Notes: generated from the sequence alone by a model not told the origin. A stretch of DNA of 22,740 bases from Sulfidibacterium sp964588415 (GCA_964588415.1 CAZPPK010000035.1:1-22740), one strand, 5' to 3'; counted from the first letter of the stretch, positions 8,274 through 16,609 are shown. A program made the numbers and translations.

Positions 8274-8293
8274 TTTCTTAGAATTTTAACAAT

Positions 8294-11200
8294 TTAGAAT
8301 TTAGCATTTACACCAAATTGAACCGTACGGGCATGAGGATAACCGGTATAATCTATACCTAAAGAAGGTACCCCCTCATAAGAAGCGTTGGTATTTACCT
8401 CAGGATCAAATCCGGTATATTTAGTAATTAAGAACAAGTTACTGCCCGTAACATAAACCCTTAAACTACGTACCCAACTTTTGGTCTTAAAATGAAAGCG
8501 GTAACCCAAAGAAGCATTGCTCAATCTCAGAAAGGAGCCATTCTCGATAAACCTACTCGAAAATTCAGGAGTATTGAGGGCTGTCTCACCTGTGTTAAGA
8601 ACACTATTTGGAACGTTGTTATTGTTCTTTAAACTCGGAATGCTAAACTGGGCATTGGCGGTGTTGTTATATACCTTATTGCCAAATACTCCGTGGAGAA
8701 AGAATGAAAAATCAAAATTCTTATAGCTCAGATCACTGCTAAAGCTTAATGTGAATTTAGGAAGGGCAGAGCCCAGATTTTCCTTAATATCATTTCCTTT
8801 TGCATCCTTTAGGTAAATACTGGTGCCATCGGCGGCGTAACCAAGGAATTTCTTTCCCCAAAAAGTACCGATTGAATAACCACTCTTAATTACCTGTACC
8901 CTAGTTCCAGATAAACCAGAGCCACTGGCTCTACCGGTTTGGATCATATCAACAGGAAGATCTACAACTTCGTTATGAACCGTTGAAAAATTAAACGTTG
9001 TATTCCAGGTCAAATGTTTCTTAGCAATTATTACTCCGGTCAAACTCAATTCAATCCCTGAGTTGTGAATTCTCATTTTTGGTACGTTTTCCCACATATA
9101 AGCCGTTGGGGCTGGTGCAAGTGCCGTTAATTGAAGAAGTACATCCTTAGTACTCTTAAAGAAATAATCGAAACTTCCGGAAAGTCTGCCTTGAAAAAAT
9201 CCAAAATCCAAACCAATATTTGTTTGGGTCGTTGTTTCCCATTTGATATTTGGATTGGGAGTTTGCGTAAAGGTAGTTCCGGTCATGGGAGATTTTGTGG
9301 GATCCCCATCAAAATAATAATTAGCATCGGCAGAAGTACCAAGAAGCAATTGAGTGATTTGATTTGGGATATTCTGGTTCCCGGTTTGTCCCCAGCCTAA
9401 ACGAAGTTTAAGGTTATCGAAGACACCGAGGTTCTTGATAAAGTCTTCCTGGGACAAACGCCAGGCCAAACCCACCGATGGGAAATACCCATACTTATTG
9501 TTCTTACCGAATTTGGTAGAGCCATCAGCCCTCCAGGTGCCAGTAAATAAGTATTTGTCCTTAAATGAATAATTTACGCGGGCATAAAAAGACTGAAGCT
9601 CATTTTCCTGTTTGTCGGAACCCACCGTTGCTAAATTGAAATTACCATAACCCAGATTGTTTATATAATCGATGTTATCTATCCTAAATCCATTCTCACT
9701 AAGATTATAGTTTGTATTATCGAATTTTTGGTATGATTGTCCTAATAATACCGTTAAATGGTTATTTTTATTCAACTGTTTGTCATAAGTAAGATAATTC
9801 TCAAATAATTCATTATCGAGACCTATATTGGCAATGCTGACTTGTCCACCATTTACCAAATAGGACAATTGTTGATTTTCAGAAACTTTTCTTGTGGCAT
9901 TGGTATGATCAATCCCAAAATTAGTTTTAAAGGTTAAGCCATCGATAATTTTATAAGTAACACTTAAATTTCCCAAAATATGATCAGTATAGGTGTGATC
10001 ATTTGTTAAATTAATCATAGCAACCGGATTCCGATACGTTGAGCTATATTGAAAATAGGTTCCATCAGGATTATAAACAGGGAAAGTCGGATTTGCTTTA
10101 AGCGCACTAATTAAAACATCCCCTTCATAACCACCCGTTGAGCCGATTGGGACACGGGAATCATCAATTTTGGAGACAGCGAGATTTGTCGTGATATTCA
10201 GCCTGTCATTGAATAGTTTTTTTGTCGCGTTAAACCTGGCTGTGAATTTTTTTAATCCGGTTCTTCTAATCACCCCTTGTTGATTAAGATAACCAACGGA
10301 TGTATAATAACTGCCATTTTTTGTTCCACCACTATAGGATAGATTATGACTTTCTGTATAAGCTGTCTGGAAAATTTCATTCTGCCAATTTGTGTTGGCA
10401 CCCTTATTAATCAAGCCAAAATTATATTGAGCGCTGGCTTTCATAAAACCTGCAGCAGATAAAAGATCTAGTTTTTTTGCTACTACAGATACTCCTTCAT
10501 AAGCAGAATAAGTCAACTGACCTTTTCCTTTATGACCTTTTTTAGTAGTTATTAGAATCACCCCATTAGCTCCACGGGAGCCATAAATTGCTGTGGCAGA
10601 TGCGTCTTTTAACACAGTTACGGAAGCAATATCATCGGGATTCAAAAAACTCAATGGATCCTGGCTTTCACTGCCTGTAATACCTGCTACATTTTTATCT
10701 CCCGACGGAGTAGAGTTGACATTATTAAGGGGTACCCCATCCACAACATACAATGGATCCTGATTGGCTCTGATGGAAGAACTTCCGCGAATACGAACCG
10801 TTGATGCGCCACCAGGTTCCCCACTATTCTGTATAACATCTACTCCTGAAATACGACCTTCCATCATTTGTGCCGGCGAAATAACAACTCCCCGGTTAAA
10901 GTCCTTTACACCAATAGTAGAAGTCGCACCAGTAACGTCACTTTTCTTTTGCACACCGTAACCAATAACAACCACTTGGTTTAACCCGGTGGAAACAGAT
11001 CTCAAAGCGATATTGATAGTCTTTTGCTGTCCAACTTCAACAGTTTGGGTCAGATATCCAACAAAAGAAAAGACCAATTTAGAATTAATCTTGACATTAA
11101 GGGAATAATTACCATTTAAATCAGTAGTTGTCCCGTTTGTCGTTTTCTGTACCAGAATGCTAACACCCGGCAATGATTGGCCGTTGCTGGCATCGGTAAC

Positions 11201-11299
11201 TTTTCCTGTAATCTGAACATTCTGGCCAAAGACCGTAAAGGCTGTGGAGAACATCAAAATCAGAAACAGAATGCTAAAAACATGTACTTGTTTCTTCAT
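8294..11299 (-). CDS. SusC/RagA-family TonB-dependent outer-membrane transporter
   Basis: This transporter imports oligosaccharides across the outer membrane with its SusD partner, powered by TonB. I place the start at 11299 (MKKQVHVF), giving 1001 residues with a clean signal peptide ending near VFGQ. The longer reading from 11374 adds 25 residues with no signal character. The order is a carboxypeptidase-regulatory-like beta domain (about 26-105), a TonB-box-like QVVVIGYG, a plug domain with GGASTVRIRGSSSIRANQDPLYVVDGVPL-type sequence, then a long beta-barrel. No STN signalling domain lies between the signal peptide and the regulatory-like domain. Receptors that signal through FecR usually carry one, so this transporter may not be the direct sensor for the linked sigma/anti-sigma proteins. 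It heads the susC-susD pair. Confidence 0.96.
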   Translation of the reverse strand: MKKQVHVFSILFLILMFSTAFTVFGQNVQITGKVTDASNGQSLPGVSILVQKTTNGTTTDLNGNYSLNVKINSKLVFSFVGYLTQTVEVGQQKTINIALRSVSTGLNQVVVIGYGVQKKSDVTGATSTIGVKDFNRGVVISPAQMMEGRISGVDVIQNSGEPGGASTVRIRGSSSIRANQDPLYVVDGVPLNNVNSTPSGDKNVAGITGSESQDPLSFLNPDDIASVTVLKDASATAIYGSRGANGVILITTKKGHKGKGQLTYSAYEGVSVVAKKLDLLSAAGFMKASAQYNFGLINKGANTNWQNEIFQTAYTESHNLSYSGGTKNGSYYTSVGYLNQQGVIRRTGLKKFTARFNATKKLFNDRLNITTNLAVSKIDDSRVPIGSTGGYEGDVLISALKANPTFPVYNPDGTYFQYSSTYRNPVAMINLTNDHTYTDHILGNLSVTYKIIDGLTFKTNFGIDHTNATRKVSENQQLSYLVNGGQVSIANIGLDNELFENYLTYDKQLNKNNHLTVLLGQSYQKFDNTNYNLSENGFRIDNIDYINNLGYGNFNLATVGSDKQENELQSFYARVNYSFKDKYLFTGTWRADGSTKFGKNNKYGYFPSVGLAWRLSQEDFIKNLGVFDNLKLRLGWGQTGNQNIPNQITQLLLGTSADANYYFDGDPTKSPMTGTTFTQTPNPNIKWETTTQTNIGLDFGFFQGRLSGSFDYFFKSTKDVLLQLTALAPAPTAYMWENVPKMRIHNSGIELSLTGVIIAKKHLTWNTTFNFSTVHNEVVDLPVDMIQTGRASGSGLSGTRVQVIKSGYSIGTFWGKKFLGYAADGTSIYLKDAKGNDIKENLGSALPKFTLSFSSDLSYKNFDFSFFLHGVFGNKVYNNTANAQFSIPSLKNNNNVPNSVLNTGETALNTPEFSSRFIENGSFLRLSNASLGYRFHFKTKSWVRSLRVYVTGSNLFLITKYTGFDPEVNTNASYEGVPSLGIDYTGYPHARTVQFGVNAKF

Positions 11300-11442
11300 A
11301 AAAACGTGATTTATGTTAATTAATATATGAAAATTTCGCCATGTCTGCTTTTCAAAATCTGAAATTTGAAACATGACAACTTTTTAGTAAAGTTCTAATT
11401 CTTAGTGCTTTAATCCTATCAAAAATTATAACTATTACAGGG

Positions 11443-11456
11443 TTCATCATGATGAA
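11443..11456. promoter_or_regulatory. Perfect 14 bp palindrome upstream of susC
   Basis: TTCATCATGATGAA is its own reverse complement. It lies about 145 bases before the chosen susC start in otherwise featureless AT-rich DNA. A dimeric regulator could bind such a site, but no candidate regulator other than the sigma gene is nearby. Chance occurrence cannot be excluded. Confidence 0.35.
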
Positions 11457-11530
11457 TACGCTATCCGTAATTCGCCCTACTGTTATAAACAATTTTTATT
11501 AATACAATCCTTTCCACATTAAAAATTGTT

Positions 11531-11656
11531 TCATTTAAACTCTTTAACAACCGCTTCGGCACGGTCTAAGCTTATCAGCTCATCATTACTTAACTTGGTA
11601 TTTGTAAGATTTTCTTGAAAAGCTTATTTATTCTTCTGTGCGCTTTCCTTCTTCAT
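11531..11656 (-). pseudogene. Probable remnant of a fecR-like gene start
   Basis: A reading frame begins at an ATG at 11656, hits an in-frame stop at codon 11 and ends at 11531 after about 41 codons. After the internal stop it reads NTKLSNDELISL, resembling HQLNDDELIQL near the N-terminus of the intact FecR protein at 74-1147. The DNA just upstream matches the intact fecR leader over about 100 bases. The position directly behind the ECF sigma gene is where fecR normally lies. The most likely reading is a fecR copy that lost all but its first codons. The match is short, so a different small decayed gene is possible. Confidence 0.5.
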
Positions 11657-11682
11657 TAATATAATACACTTAAGGGATCAAT

Positions 11683-11714
11683 ATTCTATACCCAATCCAA
11701 AAATATTTTTAACA
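11683..11714 (-). promoter_or_regulatory. Putative ECF-sigma promoter, copy B
   Basis: Read on the minus strand, this is TGTTAAAAATATTT, 6 bases, then TGGGTATAGAAT, the same blocks and spacing as upstream of the intact fecR gene. It lies 27 bases before the fecR-like fragment and about 385 bases before susC. With the fragment decayed, it may now supply the susC transcript. That role is inferred from position. Confidence 0.55.
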
Positions 11715-11763
11715 GATTCTAGAAAAACTTATAAAACAGATGCTTAAAAAACACAGGCTGGCT

Positions 11764-11814
11764 ATTGATTTCTCAATCAATCCACCAATAGACAAAAGGC
11801 AATTGTCTTTTTAA
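11764..11814. other. Two small hairpins behind the sigma gene
   Basis: ATTGATT (11764-11770) and AATCAAT (11775-11781) flank a TCTC loop. AGACAA (11790-11795) and TTGTCT (11803-11808) form a second stem, followed on the plus strand by five T. On the minus strand no T-run follows, so neither is a clear terminator for the sigma gene. Confidence 0.3.
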
Positions 11815-11835
11815 TCAAAAGTCCGATAACTTTGG

Positions 11836-12429
11836 TTAAACCTTTCCGTGAGTATTATTTGAGGTCTTGTTAAAATATGAGGAAAGGCCTTCCTTGATAA
11901 AACGCCGGGCTTTTATAAGCTGATTATCTACAGTCCCTACCGCCACCCCCAAATAGATAGCAATCTCTTCTCTGGAAAGTCCTCGCTCCCGATTCAACTT
12001 ATAAATCAATTTTCTTTTTGGAGGCAAACTATTTATCAGATTTTCAATGGCAGCCTGTAATTCATGAAGAGAAATGTCATTTTCTGTTTGCGATTCTGTT
12101 ATTGAGTTGTTCCTCTTTATATATCTTTGATAAACTTCTCTGTTCACAGACTTCCGAAACAAATTTGAAGTAGTGTTTTTTGCTATAGTAAAAATATATC
12201 CCGAAAAAGAAAGGTCTGCATTTAGGTTTGCCCTGTCTTCCCAAATCTTGACAAAAACATCTTGAACCAAACCTTCTGCTTCTTCCTTTGAATTGAGGAT
12301 GCGAAACACAAAATAAAAGAGGCCTTTGCTGTATTTGTTATACAATCTCTCAAATGCAGCCTCATCCCCCCTTATTAATAAACGGACTAGTAAGCTATCA
12401 TCGTTGGCTGGGAACTCTGCTTCCGGCAT
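11836..12429 (-). CDS. ECF RNA polymerase sigma-70 factor, FecR-linked type
   Basis: This is an extracytoplasmic-function sigma factor that would direct RNA polymerase to its own set of promoters, probably the two conserved blocks at 1189-1220 and 11683-11714. I choose the start at 12429 (MPEAEFPAND), giving 198 residues, typical for the group. The longer reading from 12486 adds 19 residues unlike the family and runs through a likely promoter. Region 2 includes AFERLYNKYSKGLFYFVFRIL and EEAEGLVQDVFVKIWEDR; region 4 includes INSLPPKRKLIYKLNRERGLS with the helix-turn-helix LSREEIAIYLGVAVGTVDNQL. It diverges from the hemerythrin/PAS gene. The usual anti-sigma gene behind it is reduced to a fragment; the intact fecR is at the far end of the PUL. 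Confidence 0.93.
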   Translation of the reverse strand: MPEAEFPANDDSLLVRLLIRGDEAAFERLYNKYSKGLFYFVFRILNSKEEAEGLVQDVFVKIWEDRANLNADLSFSGYIFTIAKNTTSNLFRKSVNREVYQRYIKRNNSITESQTENDISLHELQAAIENLINSLPPKRKLIYKLNRERGLSREEIAIYLGVAVGTVDNQLIKARRFIKEGLSSYFNKTSNNTHGKV

Positions 12430-12462
12430 ATTATCGCAGTAATTTTTGGAATTTTTCAAAAC

Positions 12463-12470
12463 CAAAACTA
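12463..12470 (-). promoter_or_regulatory. Possible promoter -7 element of the sigma gene
   Basis: On the minus strand this reads TAGTTTTG, matching the Bacteroidota -7 consensus TAnnTTTG, 34 bases before the chosen sigma start. No good TTTG partner lies at the expected distance upstream. Confidence 0.35.
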
Positions 12471-12531
12471 CACAAAAAAATTTCACAAAACCTATTTCAA
12501 ACCATTTCGACCAAAGTCATACCCAATTTCG

Positions 12532-12539
12532 TATTTTTG
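12532..12539 (+). promoter_or_regulatory. Promoter -7 element of the hemerythrin/PAS gene
   Basis: TATTTTTG matches TAnnTTTG and lies 15 bases before the ATG at 12554, implying a very short leader. It argues for the start at 12554 rather than the longer open frame from 12446. The -33 box is weak. Confidence 0.45.
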
Positions 12540-12553
12540 CAAAAACAAATTTC

Positions 12554-13804
12554 ATGTCAGAATTTATCAATAACTCCGGGTTGCGTATCCTTGAACTCCA
12601 TGATTTTATTACGGGTATTACCACCCAAAAAGGTAAAGGAACTGAGCTGGTCCAGAAATACAGGGAAGTGATTGATTCGTGCCATCCTTATGATGTAATG
12701 ATCGCTATTAGCCTATTGATGAAGAAAAATATCGACATTTCGGTTATAAAAACAGGTGTCAATCGGTCACTGAATATGCTTTATAAAGGACTGAATAATT
12801 ATCCTGTTCCGGATTATGAGCAAAAAGATTTTTTCTGTTATCTTAAAGCGGAAAACGATGAAGTTCATAAATTGCTGGGCAGTCTCAGGCAGCACATAAA
12901 AAAGATCAACGAAAAAGACATCTCCAAAGAAGAATTTACCGGTTCCTTGATGAAAATTAAAAATGGCATCAATAAATTAAATGAATTTAACCTGCATTAT
13001 ATCAAGCTGGAAAACATTCTGTTCCCGTATATTGAGAAAAATGTGGAAGAATCGGGATGCCTTCCATTGATGTGGTCCTATCATAATGATATCCGCAATC
13101 ACATCAAAGAAGCATTAAACCTTCTGGAAGACAAGAATGTGGATTTTAAAAAGCTCAACAGCGTTTTGGGAGACCTCTATTTTGTCATTTATGCGATGCG
13201 TTTTCGGGAAGAACATATTTTGTTTCCGGTAGTTTTCGATCGAATTCCTGAGAAAGAGATCATGGAAATGGCAAATCAATCTTTTGATGTAGGATTTGCC
13301 TATATTTCCCCCAAACAGGAAGTGAAACACAACGCCGAAGTTCAGGTCAGCATCGAAACTAAAAATCAAAAATTTCTGAACATCAATGAATTTAAAGATA
13401 CCATTCTGGATTTCGATACCGGGAAAATATCTGTTAAACAGGCGATTATAATGCTAAACCACTTGCCAGTGGACATGACTTTTGTAGATGAGAATGACAA
13501 GGTACTCTATTTTTCCAATCCCAAAAACCGCATTTTTCCTAGATCCAAGGCTGTGATCGGGCGCTTGGTGGAAAACTGCCATCCGCCTTCGAGTGTTCAT
13601 GTTGTGAAAGAACTGATCGAAGCTTTCAGAGCAGGTAAAAAAGACAAAGAAAGTTTCTGGATTCAGATGGGTGGGAAATTTATCATCATTCAATATTTTG
13701 CCCTGCGGGATAATTCAGGAAAATATTGTGGTACACTGGAAGTAAGCCAGGAAATCACTGAAATCAGGAAACTGGAAGGCGAGAAAAGATTGATAGATTT
13801 ATAA
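12554..13804 (+). CDS. DUF438/hemerythrin-like/PAS domain sensor-like protein
   Basis: This is a cytoplasmic protein of 416 residues with three parts: an N-terminal helical DUF438-like region (about 1-80), a hemerythrin-like four-helix domain (about 100-235) and a C-terminal PAS domain (about 295-405). Candidate di-iron ligands are H105 (NDEVH), H149 and E153 (HYIKLE), H177 (SYHND) and H221 (REEHILFP). The PAS part carries NCHPPSSVH (341-349), a conserved Cys-His pattern of this family that could bind a cofactor. Members are usual in anaerobes and are thought to sense oxygen, nitric oxide or redox state; no output domain is visible, so it probably acts through a partner. It diverges from the sigma gene and converges on the 133-residue gene, 54 bp away. 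Confidence 0.85.
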   Translation: MSEFINNSGLRILELHDFITGITTQKGKGTELVQKYREVIDSCHPYDVMIAISLLMKKNIDISVIKTGVNRSLNMLYKGLNNYPVPDYEQKDFFCYLKAENDEVHKLLGSLRQHIKKINEKDISKEEFTGSLMKIKNGINKLNEFNLHYIKLENILFPYIEKNVEESGCLPLMWSYHNDIRNHIKEALNLLEDKNVDFKKLNSVLGDLYFVIYAMRFREEHILFPVVFDRIPEKEIMEMANQSFDVGFAYISPKQEVKHNAEVQVSIETKNQKFLNINEFKDTILDFDTGKISVKQAIIMLNHLPVDMTFVDENDKVLYFSNPKNRIFPRSKAVIGRLVENCHPPSSVHVVKELIEAFRAGKKDKESFWIQMGGKFIIIQYFALRDNSGKYCGTLEVSQEITEIRKLEGEKRLIDL

Positions 13805-13858
13805 AAATTACGGCAAATCTAATCTTAAAAAAAGAAAAGTTCTTTCGGATAATCACTT

Positions 13859-14260
13859 TTAAAGCCTGCTTACAAGTTCTAAAAGATGCTCGATGTCAGA
13901 ATTATAGGTTTCTTTATATTCTTCCGGGAATTTGCCAAAAGCATTCATCCTCGAAACGCTGGAGTTGTTCAAAATTTCCCAGGCTTTCGTTTTCCTGGAA
14001 TCCAGAAAGTGGCTTTCAGTAACCACTTGTTTTTTTAAATCATATCTTTCTGATAACCGCTTTATCTCTTCTTTTATTTCACCGATGAAGTTCATCACAA
14101 CAGTCTTTTTATCTTCAGAAATGTCTCGTTTTATGGTTTGAGTTACAAGGTTTTTATCCGCATTTAACAGTGTATCCAACTCATCCATTAATTTTTCTAT
14201 CAGGTAAATAGAAGAAGACAATGAGCGTTTATGATTCGAAGGTAATTGTATTTTTTCCAT
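13859..14260 (-). CDS. Hypothetical helical protein, 133 aa
   Basis: I do not recognise this protein. It is charged and largely alpha-helical, with no signal peptide, membrane segment or cysteine. A first amphipathic stretch (about 13-75, SSIYLIEKLMDELDTLL and EIKEEIKRLSERYDL) is followed by a segment with SRKTKAWEILNNS (about 87-99). It starts 46 bp behind the DUF5683 gene on the same strand, so it may be the last gene of the parA-parB-DUF5683 transcript. A TAAATTTG sequence on the minus strand (14268-14275) could give it a separate, nearly leaderless promoter. It converges on the hemerythrin/PAS gene. The start is the first Met of the frame. Confidence 0.7.
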   Translation of the reverse strand: MEKIQLPSNHKRSLSSSIYLIEKLMDELDTLLNADKNLVTQTIKRDISEDKKTVVMNFIGEIKEEIKRLSERYDLKKQVVTESHFLDSRKTKAWEILNNSSVSRMNAFGKFPEEYKETYNSDIEHLLELVSRL

Positions 14261-14306
14261 ACAAATTCAAATTTAAAAAATTGGTTATTCTGCTGACTTT
14301 TCAATT

Positions 14307-14900
14307 TTAAAAGTTAAACCGAAGGCTGATACCATTGTAGCCGCCTTTGCTTTGTTTAAAAGGCGAGCTAATAACCGGAGCGACATCCATAGAAAGGTTG
14401 TTGGAAATATTCCAATGTGTCAGATGGGCATCCACATTGGCATCAATTATCTGCAACAAATACCAGGCACCCGAAAGAATGTATGAAAGCTGCATGTTCC
14501 GCCTATAATAATCCCTGACGATCCTGAGTGTTGCCGGGCTATACTTTTTTGCATAAGGATTCGTTGTGGCAGTGTCGGCCGTAGCATTATAAGCGTCCCT
14601 GAAAATGTGATATTGTTGTGTATTGGTCACAATAAAGTAACCAAAAACTGCGAAACCGGCATAAACAATGGGCACTTTCCAGTATTTGTGATTATAAATT
14701 TGTCCCAACCCTGGCACAAGAGCCATCATAGTTGCCGTTTTTGCCAAGCGGAATTCTTTAGATGTTTTTTGAGCTTTTTCTACTTTTTGATATTTCTTTT
14801 TTTTATGTAATCCTCTCGCTTCAACCGATGTGGAAATTAAAAAAGCCCCCAGAAAAATAATGAGGGACAAACTTTTGAAGATCTTATTAAAATTACACAT
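14307..14900 (-). CDS. DUF5683 membrane protein
   Basis: This is a Bacteroidota protein of unknown function, regularly encoded behind parA and parB. I place the start at 14900 (MCNFNKIFKS), 4 bp after the parB stop, giving 198 residues with a signal-like hydrophobic segment ending near SVEARG. The longer frame from 14963 lies inside parB. The core carries ALVPGLGQIYNHKYWKVP followed by a hydrophobic segment (VYAGFAVFGYFIV) and a second one around YILSGAWYLLQIIDANVDAHL. The end, ISLRFNF, looks like an outer-membrane-type terminal strand. In many Bacteroidota dapB and lepB follow; here an unknown 133-residue gene follows instead. Confidence 0.85.
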   Translation of the reverse strand: MCNFNKIFKSLSLIIFLGAFLISTSVEARGLHKKKKYQKVEKAQKTSKEFRLAKTATMMALVPGLGQIYNHKYWKVPIVYAGFAVFGYFIVTNTQQYHIFRDAYNATADTATTNPYAKKYSPATLRIVRDYYRRNMQLSYILSGAWYLLQIIDANVDAHLTHWNISNNLSMDVAPVISSPFKQSKGGYNGISLRFNF

Positions 14901-14904
14901 TTTC

Positions 14905-15804
14905 TCATTTTTTCTCGAAAAATGAAATAACCTTGTCCAATTCATCATCATTTTTGAAGGCAATTACGATACTTCCCTGACCAAATTCACTCCTTCTGAT
15001 ACTAATTTGAGTACCCAAAGCTTTACTAATTAATGCAGGGGCATTTTTATATTTTTCAGGAATGCTTTTTCCCGGCACTTTCTTTTTCTTAGCAACCGGC
15101 TGATTTATCTGACGAACCATCTCCTCCACCTGGCGAACGCTAAGTCCGTCAGCAATTATTCTTTTTAGAATATGCAGTTGATTGCTTTCTTCTTCTACGG
15201 TAATTAAAGCACGGGCATGCCCCATAGTTATTGACGAATCCCGTAAAGCCACCTGAATTTCGGGAGGTAATTTCAAAAGACGTAAGAAATTTGTGATGGT
15301 TGAGCGGTTTTTTCCCACCCGCTCACTCAGTTTTTCCTGTGTCAGAACACATTCTTCCATCAGGCGTTGGTAACTGATCGCCACTTCAATGGCATTCAAA
15401 TCCTGCCTGTGAATGTTCTCAATTAATGCCAGTTCAAGCATCTGCTCGTCGTTGGCAACACGAATAAAAGAGGGAATTTTATTAAGGCCAGCTATTTTGG
15501 ATGCTTTCAGCCTTCTTTCCCCTGCAATAAGCTGGTACTGATCGCGGCCCATCTTTCGTACAGTAATTGGCTGAATAACACCCTGGGCTTTAATGGAATC
15601 AGCCAGTTCCTGCAACATGATCTCATCAAAATCGGTGCGTGGCTGGAAAGGATTTGACTCTATTTCATCTAGGTTTAATTCTGCAATAGCCCCGGCAACA
15701 TAATTACCAGAGATATCCTTAGAAGTGATGTCTGTATCGGGACTGCTTAAAATAGCATCAAGTCCCCTGCCAAGGGCCCTTTTGGTAGTCTTATTATTCG
15801 TCAT
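14905..15804 (-). CDS. parB: Chromosome-partitioning protein ParB
   Basis: ParB is the CTP-dependent clamp that loads at parS sites near the origin and works with ParA to segregate chromosomes. The 299 residues show the basic N-terminal RALGRGLDAIL, the NPFQPR motif (51-56), the CTP-binding GERR box (95-98), LALIENIHRQDLNAIE, a helix-turn-helix around TQEKLSERVGKNRSTITNFLRLL, and a C-terminal dimerisation domain ending FFEKK. It overlaps the parA end by 11 bp, indicating translational coupling. I found no obvious parS palindrome by eye in the window. The RRLKAS after GE differs slightly from the common RRWRAA and is probably neutral. Confidence 0.97.
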   Translation of the reverse strand: MTNNKTTKRALGRGLDAILSSPDTDITSKDISGNYVAGAIAELNLDEIESNPFQPRTDFDEIMLQELADSIKAQGVIQPITVRKMGRDQYQLIAGERRLKASKIAGLNKIPSFIRVANDEQMLELALIENIHRQDLNAIEVAISYQRLMEECVLTQEKLSERVGKNRSTITNFLRLLKLPPEIQVALRDSSITMGHARALITVEEESNQLHILKRIIADGLSVRQVEEMVRQINQPVAKKKKVPGKSIPEKYKNAPALISKALGTQISIRRSEFGQGSIVIAFKNDDELDKVISFFEKK

Positions 15805-16609
15805 CCGTTATATGAATTTTTCGATCTTCATTTTTTATGTCCGTCATGTTGTTCTTTTGGAGTAATTCGCGGGCGAAATTCAGATAATTAATGGCTCCAA
15901 CACTTTGTGCGTCATGCATGATAATGGATTTCCCAAAACTGGGGGCTTCGCTCAAACGGGTATTCCTGTTGATGATGGTGTCAAATACCAGTTGCTGAAA
16001 ATGGGCTTTCACTTCTTCAACTACCTGTTTGGAAAGCCGCAACCGAACATCAAACATGGTAAGAAGTATGCCTTCGATATCAAGATCCGGATTCAATCCA
16101 CCTTGCACGATCTTAATGGTATTCAGTAGCTTTCCAAGTCCTTCTAACGCAAAATACTCACACTGAACAGGAATGATCACCGAATCGGATGCTGTAAGGG
16201 CATTAATAGTGATCAACCCCAGCGATGGCGAGCAATCAATAATGATAAAATCATATTCATCCCGAACTTCATTAATAACACGTTGCATCATCATTTCCCT
16301 ATGGGGAAGATTAATCATTTCAATTTCAGCTCCAACCAGGTCTATATGAGAAGGAAGAAGAAATAAATGCGGTGTATCGGTAGGAAGAATGACGTTTTTA
16401 GGGTTTACATCATCGATCAGGCATTCATAAATACTTGATTGAATATTTCTTGTATCAAAACCAATCCCTGATGTTGCATTTGACTGCGGGTCGGCATCCA
16501 CCAAAAGGGTTTTATATTCCAGAACTGCCAGAGCAGCAGCTAAGCTTATTGCTGTTGTTGTTTTTCCAACGCCTCCTTTTTGATTGGTAATGGCAATGAC
16601 TTTTTCCAT
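15794..16609 (-). CDS. parA: Chromosome-partitioning ATPase ParA/Soj
   Basis: ParA is a deviant-Walker ATPase that binds DNA non-specifically and moves ParB-bound origins. I choose the start at 16609 (MEKVIAIT), 26 bases after a good -7 box, giving 271 residues; four extra codons upstream are open. The deviant Walker A KGGVGKTT is at about 11-18. DADPQSNAT and FIIIDCSPSLGLITINAL (Walker B region) follow, with FALEGLGKLL and the RLSEAPSFGKSI segment further on, all standard for chromosomal ParA. The C-terminal tail is acidic and overlaps parB. It heads the parA-parB-DUF5683 operon. Confidence 0.97.
   Translation of the reverse strand: MEKVIAITNQKGGVGKTTTAISLAAALAVLEYKTLLVDADPQSNATSGIGFDTRNIQSSIYECLIDDVNPKNVILPTDTPHLFLLPSHIDLVGAEIEMINLPHREMMMQRVINEVRDEYDFIIIDCSPSLGLITINALTASDSVIIPVQCEYFALEGLGKLLNTIKIVQGGLNPDLDIEGILLTMFDVRLRLSKQVVEEVKAHFQQLVFDTIINRNTRLSEAPSFGKSIIMHDAQSVGAINYLNFARELLQKNNMTDIKNEDRKIHITDDE

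Noticed and set aside
12446..12553. 36-codon upstream extension of the hemerythrin/PAS gene, and the matching 19-codon extension of the sigma gene
   Set aside because: Both run through the divergent promoter region and -7 boxes, and the extra residues do not fit either family.
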